From Ardenticatenaceae bacterium (GTDB taxonomy: Bacteria > Chloroflexota > Anaerolineae > Promineifilales > Promineifilaceae), in contig JASJCR010000098.1 in NCBI GenBank assembly GCA_030065875.1, positions 1-32,386 on the forward strand: a DNA stretch of 32,386 nt. Direction: 5' to 3'. A program made the position numbers and the translations under genes. The notes below the pieces were generated by a model. It was not told the DNA's origin, ran no database searches, and saw nothing but the letters and a program-made list of their open reading frames with translations. Below are positions 29,397 to 32,386 of the stretch, in pieces; the first letter of the stretch is position 1; every line of letters begins with the position of its first letter.

Positions 29397-29608
29397 GTGC
29401 TGCTATAGGTGAACTTCTGTGTATTGATAATGCTTAACTTAATGTTACCCGTATTTTTGCGCCAAATGGTGAAAACCCCGTTTAGAAAAATGATGCTAAA
29501 GGGGATCACAATTTTTGTATTGTCAGCTATTTTGATTACAACTCATCTTTCATCAGGGGGCGCAGGGTTGAGCGGCATCTCCCGACTCCCTTCACTAAAA
29601 TTAAAGCG

Positions 29609-29639
29609 GCTGGGTCAAGCGCCTCGTGCCTGACCCAGC
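29609..29639 (-). terminator. Terminator-like hairpin after the CBS-domain gene
   Basis: GCTGGGTCA and TGACCCAGC form a perfect 9-bp stem around a 13-nt loop, 8 nt past the stop codon of the minus-strand CBS protein gene. On the minus strand it is followed by CGCTTTAATTTTA, a weak U-rich stretch. The remaining gap up to 29397 contains only an unsupported 74-codon frame. Confidence 0.7.
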
Positions 29640-29646
29640 ACAAAAG

Positions 29647-30090
29647 TTAGATGGCCGGCTGCCCGCCAGCAATATAATTTTCCAGCTGATCGATCGTAAA
29701 TTTTTGTTCAGCGATGATGCTTTTTACCAGGTCGCCGATTGAAATGACCCCCACAACCTGATCTTCATCGACCACAGGCAAATGACGAATTTTGTGCTCG
29801 GTCATGAGGCTCATCGCCTGATTGACTGATTCATTGGGGGCAATGGTAATGACCTCAGAGGTCATAATCTCCCTCACTTCCGTTTTGAGCGATCCCCGGC
29901 CGAGCAGGACCACTTTGCGGGCGTAATCTCGCTCAGAAATAATGCCCGCTAATTTTCCTTCATCCAACACCACGAGTGCGCCCACGTTTTTTTCCGCGAG
30001 CTTGACCAGGGCCTCGTAGACGGTATCGGCGGGAGATGTTGACCAAACCTCCGCGCCTTTGTTTTTGAGCAGCTGTTTGATTAAAGCCAT
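29647..30090 (-). CDS. Two-CBS-domain protein
   Basis: This 147-residue protein consists of a tandem CBS pair (Bateman module), a fold that binds adenine nucleotides or related ligands and regulates partner proteins. CBS1 spans about 8-62: ADTVYEALVKLAEKNVGALVVLDEGKLAGIISERDYAR. CBS2 spans about 76-130: ITIAPNESVNQAMSLMTEHKIRHLPVVDEDQVVGVISIGDLVK. The G-[IV]-I-S-x-x-D motifs that contact the ribose are intact in both (GIISERD, GVISIGD). AAGGAG lies 7 nt before the ATG at 30088-30090. No partner enzyme is adjacent; stand-alone forms often act as energy-status sensors. It is monocistronic, with a hairpin after the stop. Confidence 0.94.
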   Translation of the reverse strand: MALIKQLLKNKGAEVWSTSPADTVYEALVKLAEKNVGALVVLDEGKLAGIISERDYARKVVLLGRGSLKTEVREIMTSEVITIAPNESVNQAMSLMTEHKIRHLPVVDEDQVVGVISIGDLVKSIIAEQKFTIDQLENYIAGGQPAI

Positions 30091-30299
30091 ATCTTTCTCC
30101 TTTACTACACTTTAATCCTGTACAACTCAAGCTTGGTGCAAAGTGGTTCGTTTCCGGCAAGATGATCGCAATGGTTTGCCGCGCTCCTTTGTGTGATAAG
30201 GGCTGAAGCGATTGAAACGGACCGTTTTGATTGATAGCCGCTTTAATGATAAACGAAAATTAATTTGGAATAAACAGGGAAAATAAAAGTAATAGCGAT

Positions 30300-32237
30300 T
30301 TAGAGGATCTCACCCATCAACTCGGTTTGATAGCCACCCAGCTGATGGACCGCCTGCCTAAAATCGCTGTCCCGATCGCGAATCAGATCCAGAAGCCGGC
30401 CGATCATCGGGTTGGCTAAGTGGGTGTTCGGAATTACCAAATCATATCGTTCACGAAAGAGGGGGACAAAATCGAGGTTGAGGGCTCGCGCGGCCGCCAA
30501 AATCCCTAACCCCACATCGGCCGCCTCACTCTTGACCGCTGCAGCTACCCCTAAATGGGTATACTCCTGTCGCTCGTAGCCGGTAATCGATCTTGGATTG
30601 AGGTCGTTTTGCCTGAGATGATAATCGAGGAGCACCCGGGTGCCCGCACCCCGCTGCCGATTGATAAAAACCACGTCCTCACGAAGCAAGTCGGTCAGGC
30701 TGTGAACGCCTTTGGGATTTCCTTTTGGCAATATGAGCCCCTGCTGCCGGTTGACAAAGCCGATCAAAGTCACATCGACACCCCGAGCGGTTAAAAGCCG
30801 GCCGATGTAGCCGTGATTGTATTCACCGGTATCTTCGTCGAGGAGGTGGCTGCCGGCCAGATGGGCGTCACCACGCTGCAGGGCGAGCAGTCCGCCCAGG
30901 CTGCCAACGTGGGCGGAGCTTAAAGTCAACTCCGGATGGCGGCGGCGCAGATGATCGGCCAGCACGTCGAGAGTCAGGTCGTGACTGCCGATGGCCACAA
31001 CGGTATTTTCGATGCGGCTGCGGGAGCGCAGCAGTTCGACAGTTACCGCTGCCCCGGCGTCAAATCCTTCTGAAAAACGGGGTATGTTGAGGATGCCATC
31101 CGCCTTGACCAGCGACATGATCACCCCGGCTCCGCGGTTGAGCGGGGTGGCCACCAGCCGCTCGCCAACGCGCCCCAACGTCACCCGCACAAAGTCATCT
31201 TCTCCAATTGGAGAGTGGGTTTTGCGGGTTAGCGTGGCTTCAACCGCTGTTTTTTCCGGCGGCTGCAGACCCTGCCACAAAAAAAGAAGCGGTTTAACGA
31301 TAAGCTCAAACGTCATGGCGGCCGATACCGGATAGCCGGGAATGCCGACCAGCGCTTTACCGGGTGCGGTGCCCAGCACCACCGGGTGACCCGGCCGCAT
31401 GGCGATACCGTGCACCTGCAGGGCCCCGATCTCCCGCACGATATGGGCGGTAAAATCCTCGGAGCCGGCCGAGGAACCCGCGTTGATGACCACGATATCG
31501 TGGGTTTCCAGCGCCTCCAGAACCGCCTTTTGGATCGTTTCGTATTGATCAGCCACGGCCGGCAAACGAGTGACCAGCGCACCTGTTTCTGTGGCCTGGC
31601 TGCCTAAAACCAGCGAATTGTATTCGATGATGCTGCCGGGCTGCAGCGGCTGGCCCGGTTCAACCAATTCGGTGCCGGTGGGCAGGATCGCCACTCGCGG
31701 CCGGCGAAAGACGGTGACCGAGGTGTGCCCGCTGCCGGCCAGCGCGCCAATATCCGCCGGTCGTATCTGGTGATTGGCCGGCAGGACCAGCTCCGTGGCC
31801 ACAATATCTTCACCCATCGGCCGCACGTAGCGCCACGGAGGGGCCGCGGCCAGGATTTCGATGTGTGGGGTGCCGTCGGCGGCGGTTACGAGATGGGTAT
31901 CTTCGATCATGATGACCGCATCCAGCCCGGCCGGGAGCGGATCACCGGTGTCGATCGGCAGCGCTTGGGTGCCGACCGCCAGCCGTTTGGGCATGGTTTC
32001 GGTTGCTCCGCGGGTATCGGCGGCGCGCACGGCGTACCCATCCATGGCCGCGGCGTGATAGTGGGGAGAAGAGAGTTTGGCCCATACCGGCGTGGCGGTT
32101 ACCCGCCCCAGAGATTCGGCCAGGGAGATCAACTCCGTGCCCAGGGGGGCCATCAACCCTTCGGCCGCCAGCGCCGCATGCCAACTTTCAAGCGCTTCGG
32201 CCAGGGGGACATCGTGGAGGTAGAAGTTGCGATTCAT
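30300..32237 (-). CDS. MoeA-like molybdopterin molybdenumtransferase fused to PBP-like domain
   Basis: The N-terminal part is MoeA, which inserts molybdate into adenylylated molybdopterin. Segments: SSPHYHAAAMDGYAVRA (about 56-72), DPLPAGLDAVIMIEDTH, the MoCF fold with VVINAGSSAGSEDFT, GIAMRPGHPVVLG and GIPGYPVSAAMTFEL, and the MoeA C-terminal domain to about residue 405. From about 410 to 640 a periplasmic-binding-protein-like domain follows (PF12727 type): LTLSSAHVGSLGGLLALQRG, AGSHLLDEDTGEYNHGYI, INRQRGAGTRVLLDYHL. It probably binds molybdate, tungstate or a cofactor-related ligand. The start is the ATG at 32235-32237; the TTG two codons upstream lacks support. No other molybdenum-cofactor genes are in the window. 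Such fusions are known in Chloroflexota, Firmicutes and archaea. Confidence 0.93.
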   Translation of the reverse strand: MNRNFYLHDVPLAEALESWHAALAAEGLMAPLGTELISLAESLGRVTATPVWAKLSSPHYHAAAMDGYAVRAADTRGATETMPKRLAVGTQALPIDTGDPLPAGLDAVIMIEDTHLVTAADGTPHIEILAAAPPWRYVRPMGEDIVATELVLPANHQIRPADIGALAGSGHTSVTVFRRPRVAILPTGTELVEPGQPLQPGSIIEYNSLVLGSQATETGALVTRLPAVADQYETIQKAVLEALETHDIVVINAGSSAGSEDFTAHIVREIGALQVHGIAMRPGHPVVLGTAPGKALVGIPGYPVSAAMTFELIVKPLLFLWQGLQPPEKTAVEATLTRKTHSPIGEDDFVRVTLGRVGERLVATPLNRGAGVIMSLVKADGILNIPRFSEGFDAGAAVTVELLRSRSRIENTVVAIGSHDLTLDVLADHLRRRHPELTLSSAHVGSLGGLLALQRGDAHLAGSHLLDEDTGEYNHGYIGRLLTARGVDVTLIGFVNRQQGLILPKGNPKGVHSLTDLLREDVVFINRQRGAGTRVLLDYHLRQNDLNPRSITGYERQEYTHLGVAAAVKSEAADVGLGILAAARALNLDFVPLFRERYDLVIPNTHLANPMIGRLLDLIRDRDSDFRQAVHQLGGYQTELMGEIL

Positions 32238-32311
32238 AATCAATTAGCAATTAGTACACTGTTACAAAAATATTCTTAACTTCTTACTTTTAGATACGTC
32301 TCTTTGCCGCA

Positions 32312-32386
32312 GCCGAATAAATTCGGCCGCTATGAAAACCGAAACGCGATAAATCGCGTTAAAAACCGGATTTATCCGGTTTCGGT
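32312..32386. repeat. Tandem array of AT-cored palindromes (continues past window)
   Basis: Three perfect palindromes follow one another: GCCGAAT-aa-ATTCGGC (32312-32327), AACGCGAT-aa-ATCGCGTT (32343-32360) and AAACCGGAT-tt-ATCCGGTTT (32363-32382). All share a GAxAAATC-like core. In addition ACCGAAA (32338-32344) is the reverse complement of TTTCGGT (32380-32386) and could close a stem around the last two hairpins. The array lies upstream of the MoeA-PBP gene and runs to the end of the window. Confidence 0.8.

Noticed and set aside
29409..29633. 74-codon plus-strand frame between the kinase and CBS genes
   Set aside because: No ribosome-binding site, no recognisable features, and its end runs into the terminator hairpin of the CBS gene.

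Overview
The window looks like a chromosomal segment of a Chloroflexota bacterium (Anaerolineae, Ardenticatenia or Caldilineae type). This is inferred from large secreted GEVED-domain surface proteins, a secreted peptidase ending in YLPFVEKN, a MoeA fused to a periplasmic-binding-like domain, several classes of short intergenic repeats, and strong enrichment of the palindrome CGGCCG. No rRNA, tRNA, CRISPR array, transposase or phage gene was found. Gene order and codon use look like an ordinary chromosomal backbone.

Left part (1-10.8 kb): the 5' part of an OmpR/PhoB-type response regulator runs off the left edge. It is followed by a membrane-anchored arylsulfotransferase-like protein, a DinB-fold protein, a beta-lactamase-fold serine hydrolase divergent from a type I sulfatase, a DUF1989 (urea carboxylase-associated) protein, a GNAT acetyltransferase paired with a second serine hydrolase, a small four-helix membrane protein, a TetR regulator with a 30-bp operator-like palindrome just upstream of its start, and an M50 (site-2 type) membrane metalloprotease.

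Middle (10.8-20.7 kb): a surface-protein region. Two paralogous exported proteins of 623 and 950 residues share a duplicated module of about 200 residues. Both end with the same PTAVTL motif, one transmembrane helix and a short charged tail. A strong terminator separates them and another follows the second. An EcsC-like protein, an unlisted 56-residue two-helix protein and a large secreted S8/S53-like peptidase follow on the minus strand.

Right part (20.7-32.4 kb): a small lipoprotein, an amidase-signature enzyme, an unrecognised helical protein with a basic tail, then a four-gene plus-strand cluster (ABC-2 ATPase, permease, NarL-type histidine kinase, NarL/LuxR response regulator) resembling the drug or lipid-stress exporter plus two-component modules of Gram-positive bacteria. 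This cluster is convergent with a membrane Ser/Thr kinase. A two-CBS protein and the MoeA-PBP fusion complete the window.

The most distinctive signals are (1) the paired GEVED surface proteins and their shared C-terminal sorting-like signal, (2) a cluster of AATCAACC half-sites, including a perfect 12-bp inverted repeat, upstream of the ABC/two-component cluster, (3) several unrelated intergenic repeat classes that touch or overlap stop codons, (4) a tandem array of palindromes at the right edge and (5) the CGGCCG enrichment. I did not find a clearly new multi-gene defence or biosynthetic system. The surface-protein pair with its leader regions is the best candidate for something undescribed.
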